Source of the DNA: Alkalihalobacillus sp. AL-G
GTDB lineage: Bacteria > Bacillota > Bacilli > Bacillales > Fictibacillaceae
Length of the DNA: 64,000 nt
Assembly (NCBI RefSeq): GCF_030643805.1
Contig: NZ_CP094656.1
Coordinates: 4,091,899-4,155,898 of the forward strand
Direction of reading: 5' to 3'
The translations under genes were made by a program, and so were the position numbers. Within the stretch, counting starts at the first letter, position 1; each line of letters opens with the position of its first letter. Below the pieces are notes generated by a model, which worked only from the letters and a program-made list of their open reading frames with translations, was not told where the DNA came from and ran no database searches. This document shows positions 9,636 to 18,747 of this stretch, piece after piece.

Positions 9636-10615
9636 AATTCATTGCGCTTTTAAAGAATTCAAACAAGTGACCTTGAATATTATCTTCCGATTTTCGAGTT
9701 TCACTAAACAGTCTTTGTTCAATTTCAGAAGTTAAATCCTTTACTCTATAATAGTTCTCTACAAAGACCATTTGTTTTTCTAGATCAATTTTTCCTTGGT
9801 TATCTAGAGGGATTTTAATTTCTACACTTTTTGCATTGTTTAAATTGCAATTGAATCTATAATCGAAACCATATTTTTTCTTAATATCTTGTATATAACA
9901 ATATATACATCGGGTCTATTCTCACATCTAATACTACGAAAGCTATTCTTTAGGTATTTATAAAATATTGATCTGTGTGATAGACAATGTTAGTACCGGC
10001 GGAGCCATCCCCATCACTCCCAATTGAGATGTGTGGTTTTTCTTCTGAAGGTACATATTGATCTTTATTACATCATTTTATCAATATATGCTACTGGGTT
10101 CAAAGTTGCAGTATAAATTGGAATTCCATTACCTTTACCTTGATCCATCGTACTATATACTTTCTTAGTAAATCCTAATGCACTTGTATGAAATTTAAAC
10201 AGTTCTATATCCCCTAACGTAGTTATTAAATAGTTTAATTCATTAGTAGGGGTTTCGAAGTTTTCTGTTAACTTTTCCTCCACTCCGAAATAGTAGTTTT
10301 TAATTCTTCGAGTTTCATAAACACTAGTTCATTTGTAATTTCATCACTCTCATCTTCGATACCGAGAAGAACTTTCTCCTCACGACTCCACCAATCGTCA
10401 ACTAACCACTTATTCTCAGGTTCGAATATACCGATTGGTTGTATCTTACATCTATCGTTTAATGGAACAAACCCTATTTTAAAACTAGTTAAAATAGAAA
10501 AAACAATTCATTCTGATTTCGACCATCTTTTAAGCTCAATCCATTAATTATTGTCGTTCCATCTAACGTACTTTCCGGGAACAAATTCTTTTATAAAGTC
10601 TCTTTCGTTACTCCT
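9636..10615 (-). pseudogene. C-terminal part of a decayed adenine methylase/specificity (HsdM-S or type IIG) gene
   Basis: Reading from the IS junction leftward, broken frames spell methylase-like segments (YYRSNERDFIKEFVPGK, then DGTTIINGLSLKDGRNQNELF after a frameshift). Specificity-domain-like segments follow (IPIYTATLNPVAYIDKM, PHISIGSDGDGSAGTN, and KIPLDNQGKIDLEKQ near 9790-9830). At least three stops or frameshifts interrupt them. The order methylase then target recognition implies a fused M-S protein. The N-terminal part lies on the other side of the IS21 element at 12732-12963. Confidence 0.65.
10611..10615. repeat. IS21 target-site duplication (left copy, CTCCT)
   Basis: CTCCT flanks the element here and again at 12732-12736. 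Removing the IS plus one copy restores one continuous reading frame across the junction (YYRSNERDF on the minus strand). Confidence 0.75.
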
Positions 10616-10675
10616 TGTCAAGGACGTTTAAATTTATACAAAATCGTCGGGTTAAAATTGTACAAAAGTGGCACC

Positions 10676-11410
10676 TTAGTTGGTGCCTTTTTCATTCATT
10701 CGATAACTCGGTCCATCCATGGAGAATACTCGAGAATAGTGTAGGAGTCGATCTAAGATTGCAGTCGCAATTACCCCATCTCCTAATACTTCTCCCCACT
10801 CACTGAATGTCTTATTAGACGTTAATATGATCGAGCTGTTTTCATACCTTCGACTGATCACCTGAAACAGATAATGTCCACCATTATTAGATAGATTCAA
10901 GTACCCCATTTCATCGATGATTAGAAGAGAAGGCTTGGCAAGCCCTCTCATTTTCTTATCCAACTTCCCTTGAGAATCTGCTGTTTGAAGCGAAGTGATG
11001 AGTTCTTGTGCCGTCATAAAGTATGTCTTCAAACCTTTACGGATGGCTTCCAAGGCAATTGAGACTGCTAAATGGGTTTTACCGACTCCAGGCGGACCAA
11101 GGAAGACTAAATTCTGATTCTGCTCTATGAAACTAAGACTCATATATTCTTCAATGTCCCTGCGGGACACACCTTTCACACGATCAAAATCAAACGTATC
11201 TAACGTTTTCCTAAAGGGTAATCTTGATAGCTTTAAGAGCGTCTGTCTACTTCGTTCTATACGGGCTTGATTTTCAACTTCCAGTATTCGCTCTAGGAAT
11301 GCATGGTATGGTATATTATTTTTAGAAGCTTCTTCAGTAAGGGTTCTCCATTCAGATTGAATGGTGGTTAATTTGAGCGATTCGCAATATGTATCAATAG
11401 CTTGATTCAT
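10676..11410 (-). CDS. istB: IS21 helper ATPase IstB
   Basis: AAA+ ATPase of the DnaA/DnaC-like IstB family that assists IstA in target selection. Walker A GPPGVGKTHLAV and Walker B LLIIDEMGYL are intact in 244 residues, followed by sensor-like SSIILTSNK. It starts 3 nt after the istA stop codon, so it is translated from the same transcript. Confidence 0.95.
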   Translation of the reverse strand: MNQAIDTYCESLKLTTIQSEWRTLTEEASKNNIPYHAFLERILEVENQARIERSRQTLLKLSRLPFRKTLDTFDFDRVKGVSRRDIEEYMSLSFIEQNQNLVFLGPPGVGKTHLAVSIALEAIRKGLKTYFMTAQELITSLQTADSQGKLDKKMRGLAKPSLLIIDEMGYLNLSNNGGHYLFQVISRRYENSSIILTSNKTFSEWGEVLGDGVIATAILDRLLHYSRVFSMDGPSYRMNEKGTN

Positions 11411-11413
11411 TTT

Positions 11414-12613
11414 CTATCGCTCTCCTTCCTGAAGGAATTGGTCGTAAACGCTTAGTGGGCGAACAGCGACCTCTATATCCTGTGCAGCGTGGAGGGTGCC
11501 AGCCTTTGAACGCTGCTTTTTTCTTATCTGTTCGGAAAGTGGTAGAACCTTATCGTCTCTTGTATAGGTCAGAATCGCTTCCCCATGATAATAAACGGTA
11601 ATCGTGCCATCTAGCGTTTCCTTAATCATTACTTCTTGCCCTGCAAATTTTGAGCTCATCAGGATCTTTCTAGAATGGTAATTCATGACCCCATCTCTCC
11701 CAATCTTTCGATACGTAATGTAACTGGAATCATATCTTGATGGGTTAAGAGGCTGCAGGGACTCTTTCAACCAAAGCTCTACCGGTTTCCGTTCTGTAGT
11801 AGAGTGAATGCGTTGATTCGCCGTTTCTTCCACCCATCTCAGGAGTCTGAGATTCAACTCTTGTAAAGATCGAACCGATGAAGTCTCTAGCCAACCATTC
11901 ATATAACCGATAAATCGTTCAACTTTCCCCTTAGTTTGAGGGCGATAGGGACGATGTACGGAAGGCTTGAAAGCATAGTGATCAACAAAATCTAAGAACT
12001 TTTCATTCCATTCAACTTCTGGACCACTTCTCCGGTTGATAATCGTCTTCATATTATCAAACATTACCTTTTCGGTTACGCCTCCGAAGTATTCAAAAGC
12101 ATTCGTCAGGCAGTACAATAGGTGTTCTCGATCCTGCCGTTCCGCAAAACAAGCATAACTCATTCGTGAGTAGGAAAGAGTAGCGACAAAGATCATGAGT
12201 GGTATGACTTCACCATCAATCTGGTAATGACCAGCTTCTTTCCAATCGACTTGCATCTGTTCTCCAGGTTCTGTTTCATACCGTCTGGTATGACTTTCTT
12301 TAAAGGCCTTACGATATGGTTGTACAAACTCTTTTAATATCGTACTGCCACCTGAATAACCTCTTTGTTTAATCTCAATAATCAGCTTCTCACAATTGAA
12401 AACATAGTCTTCTTGAATTCGCTTAAGCAGGTAATCTTTATATGGATCTAACTTCGATCCTTTTTTTGAACGGTGCTGTACATGGTTTTTCTCTCGTTCA
12501 CTTAACGCTCTTACCGTATGCCTATGCATTCCCAACATCTCCGCAATATCTGATTGGGACATGCCTCGTTCCAATAGTTCTTTCACTTTTCGTCGCTCTC
12601 CCTCCAACTTCAT
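11414..12613 (-). CDS. istA: IS21 transposase IstA
   Basis: DDE transposase, 399 residues. N-terminal helix-turn-helix MSQSDIAEMLGMHRHTVRAL (residues ~19-38) and an RNase H-like core with D in MQVDWKEAGHY, D in VMFDNMKTI and E in TKGKVERFIGY. All three acidic residues are present, so the element may still be active. ATG preceded by GGGGGAGGAG. A beta-barrel Mu-like C-terminal domain follows. Confidence 0.95.
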   Translation of the reverse strand: MKLEGERRKVKELLERGMSQSDIAEMLGMHRHTVRALSEREKNHVQHRSKKGSKLDPYKDYLLKRIQEDYVFNCEKLIIEIKQRGYSGGSTILKEFVQPYRKAFKESHTRRYETEPGEQMQVDWKEAGHYQIDGEVIPLMIFVATLSYSRMSYACFAERQDREHLLYCLTNAFEYFGGVTEKVMFDNMKTIINRRSGPEVEWNEKFLDFVDHYAFKPSVHRPYRPQTKGKVERFIGYMNGWLETSSVRSLQELNLRLLRWVEETANQRIHSTTERKPVELWLKESLQPLNPSRYDSSYITYRKIGRDGVMNYHSRKILMSSKFAGQEVMIKETLDGTITVYYHGEAILTYTRDDKVLPLSEQIRKKQRSKAGTLHAAQDIEVAVRPLSVYDQFLQEGER

Positions 12614-12731
12614 GAATCAAATCTCCTCCCCCTTAGGATTCAATCTAATTATGAAGTTTGTCGAAATTTAAGGCGACGATTTTGTATATTTTTAGCCGGC
12701 TATATTGTCCATTTTAAATGCGACTCTTTCA

Positions 12732-12736
12732 CTCCT
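12732..12736. repeat. IS21 target-site duplication (right copy, CTCCT)
   Basis: Second copy of the 5-bp sequence at 10611-10615. Confidence 0.75.
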
Positions 12737-12963
12737 GTAATACCTTAACTAATAGTTCTCTGCTTTGTAAACTGAATCGAAATCAATACTTACACCTTTA
12801 TCATTCTTCGTTAGTACACCCAAATCACTTAAGTATTTAAAAATAAACAATTCAATAAAAGTCATTAGACACTTTTTAGGGTCATCACCAGTTGCCAACC
12901 AAACAGATTGCCAAATTTGTTTTGCTAACATTTTAGGGTTTGATATCTCTAATTCTTTATTTG
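12732..12963 (-). pseudogene. N-terminal fragment of the IS-disrupted methylase/specificity gene
   Basis: The minus-strand frame reads NPKMLAKQIWQSVWLATGDDPKKCLMTFIE and IFKYLSDLGVL, the typical N-terminal helical region of type I/IIG N6-adenine methylases. An in-frame TAG near 12754 precedes the IS insertion, so the gene already carried a nonsense mutation or acquired one afterward. It continues in the same frame into the segment left of the IS (9636-10615). Confidence 0.65.
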
Positions 12964-13537
12964 GGAGTTATCCGCACTTAAAGAAGATATCACCCATTAT
13001 ATTTTTTATTGAACAATTCGTTAAAAAAACAACATTTCCTTTTATTAAGGTCATCTAAAAACAATTTTCCCAATCTATTGTGATTTTGAAAATTATTGAA
13101 AATTGATTAGTACAATAGCTGTATAATTAATTTGAATTTAGTTTTAATGTGAATTTCGAAGACTCAGATGAATCCCTTTCCACCCATTCCGGTTTAGGGT
13201 TGATCGGTTTGTTACTCTCATAGTTATTATCATAGTTTCAAAGGATCTTATTGGACAGTTCGAGAGTATGTGTCTTTACGTAATAAAGAAAGGAATACAT
13301 AATAGAGACTACTTCCCTGCCTTTAGAATTCCAAGCCTGGAACAACACAGGTTGACTTAGATACACACTGAGCCATGTATGTTTCCATATTCAACCCTTT
13401 AATATTGACAAAAGTTCTAAAAAAAAACCTAGTCCTTCAGCAGACCTCAAAGGGTCCTACATTAAATTAGGTGCCTTTTTATCGTAATTATTCATCACAA
13501 ATTTATTAAACCTTTTAATCTTAGTCTTAAAACTTAC
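12964..13537. other. Intergenic, AT-rich, no intact gene
   Basis: 574 bp with no convincing frame on either strand. It contains a complex hairpin near 13428-13475 (below). The stretch 13140-13400 could be decayed coding sequence but nothing is recognisable. Confidence 0.4.
13420..13475 (-). terminator. Possible terminator after the GHKL-nuclease gene
   Basis: CACCTA / TAGGT outer pairing with an inner GACC/GGTC helix, followed on the minus strand by a run of nine T. The stem is interrupted, so efficiency is uncertain. It lies 60-120 bp past the stop at 13538. Confidence 0.4.
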
Positions 13538-15547
13538 TTAATTTTTAATCACAGGAATTCTATATTGTCCTGACATAGCAGAAGTATTTGAATCTCGTTT
13601 ATTTATTATTTGATTGGCAGATAAACTTTCTTCAAGTAAAGCTGCCCTTTCAATATTCAACTTCTCATTGAGAAAGCTATGTCTTAACTCAAATTCATTA
13701 AACACTTCGCTCCATTTTTTAACGTAAATTTTATAATTTCCTACTTTCTGAGCTAATGACCTTTCTCCATGATGTTGGTTACTTTGTATATGTCGATTTA
13801 TATAACCCGTTTTGTCAAAATCATTTCCTATTAATATAAATTCCCACTCCATATTATTTGCATTAAATTCATTTTCACTAAGAATTACTTCTAGATACTT
13901 CTCCACCTGATGAAATTCTTTACTCCCAAGTTTAATACTTGGACTTTTCAACTCAACAACAACGTTTTTAATAACATTTACTTGTTTCTCTTGTCGAACC
14001 ATAAAGATATCCATCTCTCTATTTTTATCTCGATGGTTAATTACTCTTTTGTTATCATTACCACTTAATAAATGGGTAAATCTCCTAAGTGCTTCCTCAA
14101 ATCTAGGTTCAGCTGCGGTTACTAAGTGATACTGTTCACCGAAAACCCAATAATGCCTTTCAATCATTTTTTGTATATGGTCACGTTCATTTGCCTTAAG
14201 GTCTGCCTTAAATACTAAATCTCTAAGTTGTTCAATTGCAGTATATCTGTCCTGTACAAGCTTAATTGTTTTAATAACCCCTGATAATTTTGAGGATTTT
14301 AATATGTCAGCCAATTCTTCTTTTTCATCACTATCTAATTCTATTATCTCATCTAGTACAGTGAACAAATGTGTTCTTTCATCAGAGTCCATAATTAAAT
14401 CTAGAAATCTAACAAAGGTTTTCTTCTGTTCAGTATTCATTTTTAGAAACAGCTTTGGTTCAACTTGATATAACCCTCTTACGACTGATTCCAACTCTAT
14501 ATCTCGCCTTATATCCCATGCATTTGTTGATTTAGTTCTAGGAAAAGCACTTGATCGCTTTAGGTCTTTAATAATGGTATCTGTATACTTTTTCAAGAAA
14601 GGCTTTCTCTTACTTTTCAGGTATTTATTTATCTCAGATATCAAATATTTATATTCATTACTTCGTTTAGAGTTCCCAAACATCGCAAGTTGTAAATCAC
14701 TCTCATCAGTTTCAAAGTCAAAGTCATTAAAGAACTCACTTTTTACATATACGCTATGATAAAATGAATCCCCTTTATGATTAAATCTTGTATTAATCTT
14801 AGTAACTTCATTATCACTTAAATTTAATAAATATATCTTTGAGTATTCCTTTTTCAAACTAGCTTCCCACCTAATATACTTTAATGCAAAAGAGGTGTTG
14901 GTAGGAGAATAATCAATATCAAAGCTATCTCTTTCTCCTATAAGATACGAATAATCCAACTTTTTTCCGTTTATTACTATTTGAAAGTCTTTGTTAGAAT
15001 TTAGTTCTAAGAACCAACAGAATTCTTCACATATATAAGCACTAAGTTTATCTAATTTGATATCCTTTTCATGAATTTCAGTAAAAATCACTGTAGTTCC
15101 TGTCCAATCCTTCGTTTCAACAGTATCTGTAGCAATGTATGTATTGAGACTCTCGTCCTTGACACTTATACTATAACTTTGATTACTACTATCTGCTGAA
15201 AAAATAGTTTCCCACGTAGCTGCAGAGGCAAACTGGAAAAATGTTAATCTTCCAATTCCATTTTTACCATGTACTGCGGAATTTCTTAATGTATTTTTAT
15301 TGACTTGTTTCTCAGATTCAAGAAACGGTTTGAATTTGTAGTCTAAATCATGATAATTTATTCCATATCCGTTATCTTTAATATGTATTTCTTCTATTCC
15401 ACCCAAAACGTTTTCAAAAGTTTTGATTTCGATAACACTAGCCTTTGCATCAAATCCGTTCCAAATATATTCAGAGATTGCTTCTAAATAATTTACATTT
15501 CTCAAAGCCTTCCTTATACCTTGAGAAGTAATTTGAATTGTATTCAT
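13538..15547 (-). CDS. GHKL-type ATPase fused to a Shedu-like PD-(D/E)XK nuclease
   Basis: 669 residues. The N-terminus is a GHKL ATPase: N-box EAISEYIWNGFDA (E22, N30, D33), G1 box DNGYGI (58-63), G2 box GKNGIGR (94-100), followed by a transducer-like domain to ~310. The middle is helical and charged. The C-terminus (~450-615) resembles the Shedu/DUF4263 nuclease: WVFGEQY (467-473), D513 in MDIFMV, E532-x-K534 in VVVELKSPS and a downstream Q547 in HQVEKYL. ATP-gated DNA cleavage in phage or plasmid defence is the natural inference. ATG chosen because GAGAGGTG is 7 nt upstream. It lies in the same direction as the type I RM genes. The domain fusion is seen; the defence role is inferred. Confidence 0.72.
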   Translation of the reverse strand: MNTIQITSQGIRKALRNVNYLEAISEYIWNGFDAKASVIEIKTFENVLGGIEEIHIKDNGYGINYHDLDYKFKPFLESEKQVNKNTLRNSAVHGKNGIGRLTFFQFASAATWETIFSADSSNQSYSISVKDESLNTYIATDTVETKDWTGTTVIFTEIHEKDIKLDKLSAYICEEFCWFLELNSNKDFQIVINGKKLDYSYLIGERDSFDIDYSPTNTSFALKYIRWEASLKKEYSKIYLLNLSDNEVTKINTRFNHKGDSFYHSVYVKSEFFNDFDFETDESDLQLAMFGNSKRSNEYKYLISEINKYLKSKRKPFLKKYTDTIIKDLKRSSAFPRTKSTNAWDIRRDIELESVVRGLYQVEPKLFLKMNTEQKKTFVRFLDLIMDSDERTHLFTVLDEIIELDSDEKEELADILKSSKLSGVIKTIKLVQDRYTAIEQLRDLVFKADLKANERDHIQKMIERHYWVFGEQYHLVTAAEPRFEEALRRFTHLLSGNDNKRVINHRDKNREMDIFMVRQEKQVNVIKNVVVELKSPSIKLGSKEFHQVEKYLEVILSENEFNANNMEWEFILIGNDFDKTGYINRHIQSNQHHGERSLAQKVGNYKIYVKKWSEVFNEFELRHSFLNEKLNIERAALLEESLSANQIINKRDSNTSAMSGQYRIPVIKN

Positions 15548-15627
15548 AATATCCACCTCTCATTTATTTTTAAACTTTAAAAAGTATTATTATTTCTTGA
15601 TACCCCCTTACTTAGTTGATGTTTAAT

Positions 15628-16495
15628 CTAACTTCCAGATCCTTTAGGTAACAATACAAAGGATACCGTATTCAGGAATAGTGATAAATTTTTAGTATCT
15701 TTTGACCTGTTGCTAAGCATTTTTAAGTAATCCATGCAATAATCACAACAGTATGCTTCATTATCATATTTCTTATTTACAATCATCCCATTACACCTTG
15801 GTCCGTCACAGGTTGTTAAATCATCTTGAGTTGGTTTTTTCCACAAGTTAAGTAAATGTACTGATGATCATCTAAACATATAAATGTGTCCATTTCACAA
15901 TCAGGACACTCAATCAAAGGGTCTTCTCCACCATCTTTTACAGCACTGTATGTATCAACAAATTATCACTGTGAATTTTATAAATGTACTCAACGCAAAT
16001 ATGGCAAAACACGTCTGTTTCGTCATTAAATTCAACAGTTTCATGGAAACAAACTGGACACTGTAAAACAATATCAATTCTATTAGTTTTGTCTTTAAGC
16101 AGTAGAAGACGTCCCATTATATACTCATCAAATTCATTTAGATAAGTTCTGTGTATCTTTTATTCCCCAGGGTTTATCATCCCCTCATCAACCATATCTG
16201 ACTTTATAAATGGTATAAGATAATTTAGTAGCTTTACTACTCTTGACTTAATACATCATCAGAAACCACAAGATGATAATGCTCTATAACTTCCCCACCA
16301 TGATAAATCCATTGGTCTACAGGTTCCGTCACAAGTGTCCTCCCTGAAAGGATGATATCCCAACATAGAGTCGAATCTTGAAAAATACTCAATTTCTGTC
16401 ATTGTGAGTGAGTGTTTCCCTTGGTGAATTGTTGGGTTGAAAGTATGGTAGTTTCTGACGCAGCCATTAAATATATTCATTAGGTTTATTTTCAC
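15628..16495 (-). pseudogene. Frameshifted zinc-ribbon protein gene
   Basis: Several minus-strand frames together read as one cysteine-rich protein. They run from RFDSMLGYHPFREDTCDGTCRPMDLSW (near 16300-16390), through EHYHLVVSDDVLSQE, QCPVCFHETVEF with FCHICVEYI (about 15985-16065), IECPDCEMDTFICLDD, to TCDGPRCNGMIV and YCCDYCMDYL (15628-15846). The CPxC/CxxC pairs resemble zinc ribbons. Frame changes occur near 16290, 16200, 15950 and in an A6 run near 15840. True decay is more likely than sequencing error because there are several. The family is unknown; the gene sits between DUF6119 and the GHKL nuclease in the same orientation. Confidence 0.5.
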
Positions 16496-16514
16496 ATTAG
16501 TTTCTCTTCCTACC

Positions 16515-18158
16515 TTAATCTTTATAATTAACCCTAATTTTAGGTTGGTAACCTAAAAGTCTAACTTCTTTTTTCCACTGGTCCAATTTATTTTTTAATA
16601 TAAGCATCTCTAACTCATTAATATCTGGAACCCCATTGTTTAAAGGTAAAGGGTTTCTTTCTAAGACAAACCAAATGTATACGTTTTCTATTTTATTTTC
16701 AAATTCTATATCCCTTCGATGGTAAGCTTTAATAGCTTCTATTGACTGGTCAATTGCATAGCATAATTTCCCTGAACTATTCCCAAACTTAACACTATAT
16801 ATTGATGTGTCTTTATACAAATCAGCTACTTCAAGCTTATGCTTATTTAGTGCTACTAAATCCCTATCAAAATTTGAAAAATCTTTTTCTATTAGAGATT
16901 CATTAAAATATCGCTCTTTATAGTATTTGTTTTTAATCTTTTTATGAATTTCCGCCTCCGACAATCCTTCAAATTCCTCATTTTCCTTCTCATTCTGGAA
17001 TGCTTCCTCTAGAAACTGTTGATGATTTAAATTATTATAGTTGTATTCATCATCGAACTCTACAGGGATTTCAGCTATTGAATCCTTCAGGTACTGTAGG
17101 TAATCTTCATTATATATATACCAATCTCCATTGCTAAGTAATGCTTTTGCGGCTTCATTAGTGTAGAATATTAAATTTCTTATCTCCTTATGAAATATTC
17201 TATTTCCATTACGATAAACTCTAACTTTAATATTTAATAGATCGTCTCTCTGTGAAAATCCATTTTCATCTAAAAAGTCCTGAAGGGTTTCAATGGATAT
17301 ACTACTACACTCTTTATTTTTTCTATTATAAGTGTATTTATATTCAAACTCTTGATTTTCTTGAAATACTATCTCCGTGGCATAAATTTGATACTCTGAA
17401 AAATCTAAAAACATCACATCTTCTTCAATATCGTTTTTCATTAATTCATACAATTCTTCAATCTGTTCCTCATCTTTAACAAGTTTAAAATATGGTATTT
17501 TAACTTCAATATGACTATTAATTCTTACATCCTCAATGTGCCGAATCATATCTACAATTGTATTAAGGGATGGTTCTTTAGAGTGAAATCTTACCGAATT
17601 CCCTATTTCGATGGTATCCTGAAATAATTCAAAACCTTCCTCTAGATCGATTTTTGCCTTAAGCTTTGTAAGTGCCTCACCACTATTAAAGTCTAGATTT
17701 TCATAATCTAAATATGTATTAACTGTTTTATTTCTTTGAGAGTTTGGATTAGTAATTGCCGTAGTTCTTATGTTCGAAAAATTAAGTCTCCTAGCAAAGT
17801 CAAATGCCCATTCTTTATCAGAATACTGGTCGACTTTAAAATAAGAGTGTCCAAAAGTGACTGTGTAGTATTCTTCATTCAATTTAACTAATATTATTGA
17901 CTTTGGGCTTACATTTCTAGTTACGGTATCTAATTCAAATTCTGTTAACACCCAGTTCCACGAAATCTCCTTGTCCTCAGGATTAGTGCTATAATAAAGG
18001 GTCATACTATAATTTATTTCTACTACCTCACCTGTTTCAGCATCTAAGTCTGATTTTACAATTACTCTTTCTCCACACTCGTTATATTGACCACCTAAAT
18101 GATCCAACAGATTCTCTTTATTATTTTCTGAAATCCTATAGATATTAATAGAAGCCAT
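16515..18158 (-). CDS. DUF6119 / TIGR04141-family protein
   Basis: 547 residues resembling the sporadically distributed TIGR04141 (DUF6119) family. Conserved-looking features are FGHSYFKVD and WAFDFARRLNF followed by ITNPNSQRNKTVNTYLDYENL, then a segment of the form DTIEIGNSVRFHSKE. The C-terminal half contains LSEAEIHKKIKNKYYKERYFNESL and YSVKFGNSSGKLCYAIDQS. No transmembrane segments or nucleotide-binding loops are seen. I chose the ATG with AAAGGGTG 6 nt upstream. The family has no firm biochemical role but is often noted in variable regions near restriction genes, as here. Confidence 0.6.
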   Translation of the reverse strand: MASINIYRISENNKENLLDHLGGQYNECGERVIVKSDLDAETGEVVEINYSMTLYYSTNPEDKEISWNWVLTEFELDTVTRNVSPKSIILVKLNEEYYTVTFGHSYFKVDQYSDKEWAFDFARRLNFSNIRTTAITNPNSQRNKTVNTYLDYENLDFNSGEALTKLKAKIDLEEGFELFQDTIEIGNSVRFHSKEPSLNTIVDMIRHIEDVRINSHIEVKIPYFKLVKDEEQIEELYELMKNDIEEDVMFLDFSEYQIYATEIVFQENQEFEYKYTYNRKNKECSSISIETLQDFLDENGFSQRDDLLNIKVRVYRNGNRIFHKEIRNLIFYTNEAAKALLSNGDWYIYNEDYLQYLKDSIAEIPVEFDDEYNYNNLNHQQFLEEAFQNEKENEEFEGLSEAEIHKKIKNKYYKERYFNESLIEKDFSNFDRDLVALNKHKLEVADLYKDTSIYSVKFGNSSGKLCYAIDQSIEAIKAYHRRDIEFENKIENVYIWFVLERNPLPLNNGVPDINELEMLILKNKLDQWKKEVRLLGYQPKIRVNYKD

Positions 18159-18395
18159 ACTTATCACCCTTTATAATTTTTTATTTCACTATTACTGTCA
18201 TTATTTTACAAAGTTCTACAAAGAGGTTGGAAAGTCCTTTTAAAAATAGTTGATTTTATATTCTCCCTAAAAATACTATAAAAATCTTTTGTGTATTAAA
18301 ATGTAAAATGCTACTTAGTAATACTGTTTAATTGTATGAATAAATATTAATTTCTCTTTCAAGTAGTTATTCATTTTATTTCCCTAAAAAAGTAT

Positions 18396-18424
18396 AAACA
18401 CCCTCTGTTTGAATGGGGGTGTTT
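18396..18424 (-). terminator. Hairpin upstream of the DUF6119 gene
   Basis: AAACACCCTC / GGGGGTGTTT stem with TTTTTT on the minus strand, 240 bp before the DUF6119 start. It probably backs up the hsdR terminator. The 18159-18747 gap otherwise holds no convincing gene. Confidence 0.55.
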
Positions 18425-18620
18425 ATTCGTCATTCCATTTATATCTTTGTTTTAGTTGGTTCCTTTGGGAATATGGGAGGATGCTGTCCACCTGTAAAGA
18501 TAAATCTTCAACTTTGTTTGCCTCTATTTATGGTACGGTTCACCGTAACGCTTTAAAGACAGCAAAAAAGATTAACTTTGGATATATTTTCTACATTAAA
18601 GCAAACAAGGCTTTGTTATC

Positions 18621-18663
18621 AAAAAATAATCACCCCGAGCTATGACTGGCTGATTGGGTGATT
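18621..18663 (-). terminator. hsdMSR operon terminator
   Basis: AATCACCC / GGGTGATT outer stem with an inner AGC/GCT helix, followed on the minus strand by ATTTTTT. It lies 85-127 bp beyond the hsdR stop. Confidence 0.7.
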
Positions 18664-18747
18664 ACTTTTCATACCTATTCGATTTGCTGGCCACTCTTCA
18701 TCAGTAAATATCAAACGCAGGTGTTACCAGCACCTACTTTTTATCCA

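Larger units (their letters stand above)
10616..12731 (-). mobile_element. IS21-family insertion sequence (istA-istB)
   Basis: 2116-bp element with intact transposase and helper ATPase genes. The tips begin TGTCAAGGAC (left) and TGAAAGAGTC (right, inverted), each followed by TTTAAA. Longer inner inverted repeats lie at 10635-10668 and 12655-12688; both contain TATACAAAATCGTCG and agree over most of 34 bp. Multiple terminal repeats, a two-gene istAB layout and a 5-bp duplication are all typical of IS21. It interrupts a pre-existing methylase pseudogene. Confidence 0.88.

Noticed and set aside
18409..18645. 78-codon plus-strand frame in the hsdR-DUF6119 gap
   Set aside because: It runs through two terminator hairpins and lacks a ribosome site.
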